From Actinomycetales bacterium (GTDB lineage: Bacteria > Actinomycetota > Actinomycetes > Actinomycetales > Dermatophilaceae), in NCBI GenBank assembly GCA_002748155.1, contig PDRO01000009.1, positions 20,380-84,379 of the forward strand: a stretch of DNA of 64,000 nt. Direction: 5' to 3'. Positions 63,122 to 64,000 of this stretch are shown here, piece after piece (within the stretch, counting starts at the first letter, position 1; each line of letters starts with the position of its first letter). The notes under the pieces are model-generated. The model worked only from the letters and a program-made list of their open reading frames with translations, searched no databases and was not told the origin of the DNA. Position numbers and translations under genes: made by a program.

Positions 63122-64000
63122 ATGAAAAGTACGATGCAGTCACCGCCCCTGTTGATCTCGCAGATGTTGCGCTACGGCACGACCGTGCACGCTGACCAGA
63201 AGGTGTGTACGTGGACCGGGGACGGGACCCGGGAGATGTCGTTCCGGCAGGTCGGCGAGCAGGCCGCTCAGCTGGCGCACGCCCTGCGAGGGCTGGGGAT
63301 CACCGGGGACCAACGGGTAGCGACGTTCATGTGGAACAACGCCGAGCACATGGTGGCCTATCTAGCAGTACCGTCGATGGGGGCGGTGTTGCATGCGTTG
63401 AACATCCGGCTGTTCCCACCGCAGCTCATCTACGCGGCCAAGCACGCCAGGAACCAGGTCGTCATCGTTGACAACGTCCTTGCACAGTCCTTCGCCGGCA
63501 TGTTGCCGGACATCCCGACGATCAAGCACGTCATCGTCAACGGGCCGATCGATGACGCGACCCGTCAGGCGTTGGCTGGGATCGAGCATGTCGAAGCTGT
63601 CTACGACTATCACGAATTCATCAGTGGCCACCCGACGAGCTTCGACTGGCCCGAGGATCTGGACGAGAACTCGGCATCGTCGGTGTGTTACACCTCCGGG
63701 ACCACGGGCAACCCGAAAGGGGTCGTCTACTCACACCGGGGCAACTATCTGCACGCGATGGGGGTGTTCGCCAGCCTGGGCATGCACCAAGGGGATCATG
63801 CGTTGGTCGTCGTGCCGTTGTTCCATGCCAACGCGTGGGGGTTCCCGTATACGGCGATGCTGGCCGGGGTGAGCCTGGTGATGCCGGGTCGTTTCCTGCA
63901 AGCCGAGCCGTTGGCCAAGATGATCGAAGCCGAGAAGGTCACCTTCGGTGCCGGGGTGCCGACGATCTGGAACGACCTGCTGCAGTATCTCGACACGCAC
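63122..64000 (+). CDS. acyl-CoA synthetase (AMP-binding), 5' part
   Basis: The first 293 codons of an adenylate-forming enzyme; the frame is open to the window edge. It begins MKSTMQSPPLLISQMLRYGT, as in FadD-type medium/long-chain fatty-acid CoA ligases. The AMP-binding P-loop YTSGTTGNPKGVVYSHRG is at about residues 192-209, followed by VVPLFHANAWGFPYTAML, typical of this subgroup. It would activate fatty acids as acyl-AMP and then acyl-CoA. The 255-base gap before it holds no gene. Its function may link to the glyoxylate shunt elsewhere in the window, as fatty-acid use requires that shunt. Confidence 0.92.
   Translation, partial: MKSTMQSPPLLISQMLRYGTTVHADQKVCTWTGDGTREMSFRQVGEQAAQLAHALRGLGITGDQRVATFMWNNAEHMVAYLAVPSMGAVLHALNIRLFPPQLIYAAKHARNQVVIVDNVLAQSFAGMLPDIPTIKHVIVNGPIDDATRQALAGIEHVEAVYDYHEFISGHPTSFDWPEDLDENSASSVCYTSGTTGNPKGVVYSHRGNYLHAMGVFASLGMHQGDHALVVVPLFHANAWGFPYTAMLAGVSLVMPGRFLQAEPLAKMIEAEKVTFGAGVPTIWNDLLQYLDTH

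Overview
This window is a high-GC chromosomal segment from an actinobacterium, most likely in the order Micrococcales. The evidence is frequent GTG starts, 4-base stop/start overlaps, a long-form isocitrate lyase, and the gene order mfd / SurA-like lipoprotein / mazG / eno / FtsB-DivIC-like / DUF501 / ppx, which is a conserved actinobacterial block. The family-level placement is a guess.

Layout. 116-3372: a two-gene ABC exporter (LolD/MacB-type ATPase plus FtsX-type permease). 3536-6410: a HAD-like hydrolase and, convergent to it, a DUF255/YyaL thioredoxin-fold protein. 6963-11784: a glyoxylate-shunt unit (malate synthase, long isocitrate lyase) followed by an RraA-family protein. 12165-39374: about 27 kb of Wzx/Wzy-type surface polysaccharide genes. 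39820-53703 and on to 55829: housekeeping genes (mfd, SurA-like, mazG, eno, DivIC, DUF501, ppx, uracil-DNA glycosylase, ACT protein, peptide deformylase, a tRNA, a Bax inhibitor-1 family protein). Between mfd and the SurA-like gene lies a three-gene uptake operon with a cobalamin riboswitch on its leader. 55963-62866: siderophore handling (two enterochelin-esterase-like proteins and a complete FepBDGC-type importer), with DtxR/IdeR-like sites. 63122 to the window end: the 5' part of an acyl-CoA synthetase gene.

Polysaccharide locus. A membrane sugar-phosphate transferase starts the repeat unit. A six-gene cassette (glucose-1-phosphate cytidylyltransferase, SAF-domain oxidoreductase, PIG-L deacetylase, class III aminotransferase, CDP-glucose 4,6-dehydratase, RmlC-like epimerase) should make an unusual CDP-activated deoxysugar. 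A dehydrogenase that resembles AlgD (GDP-mannose 6-dehydrogenase) supplies a uronic acid, and an asparagine-synthase-like protein may amidate it. Three glycosyltransferases, a flippase, a polymerase and two Wzz-like chain-length proteins complete assembly. A heparinase/alginate-lyase-fold protein, a two-domain dehydrogenase and a secreted beta-helix protein probably modify or trim the polymer.

Most notable observations: (1) a diverged second copy of the mfd 3' end lies just beyond the riboswitch-controlled cobalamin uptake operon, so that operon looks like an insertion into the mfd-mazG block; (2) the CDP-sugar cassette combines enzymes whose joint product I cannot name; (3) both Wzz-like proteins carry what look like dead kinase domains; (4) the tRNA reads UUA codons by its anticodon but lacks the long variable arm expected of tRNA-Leu; (5) one of the two esterase-like proteins has a broken nucleophile elbow.
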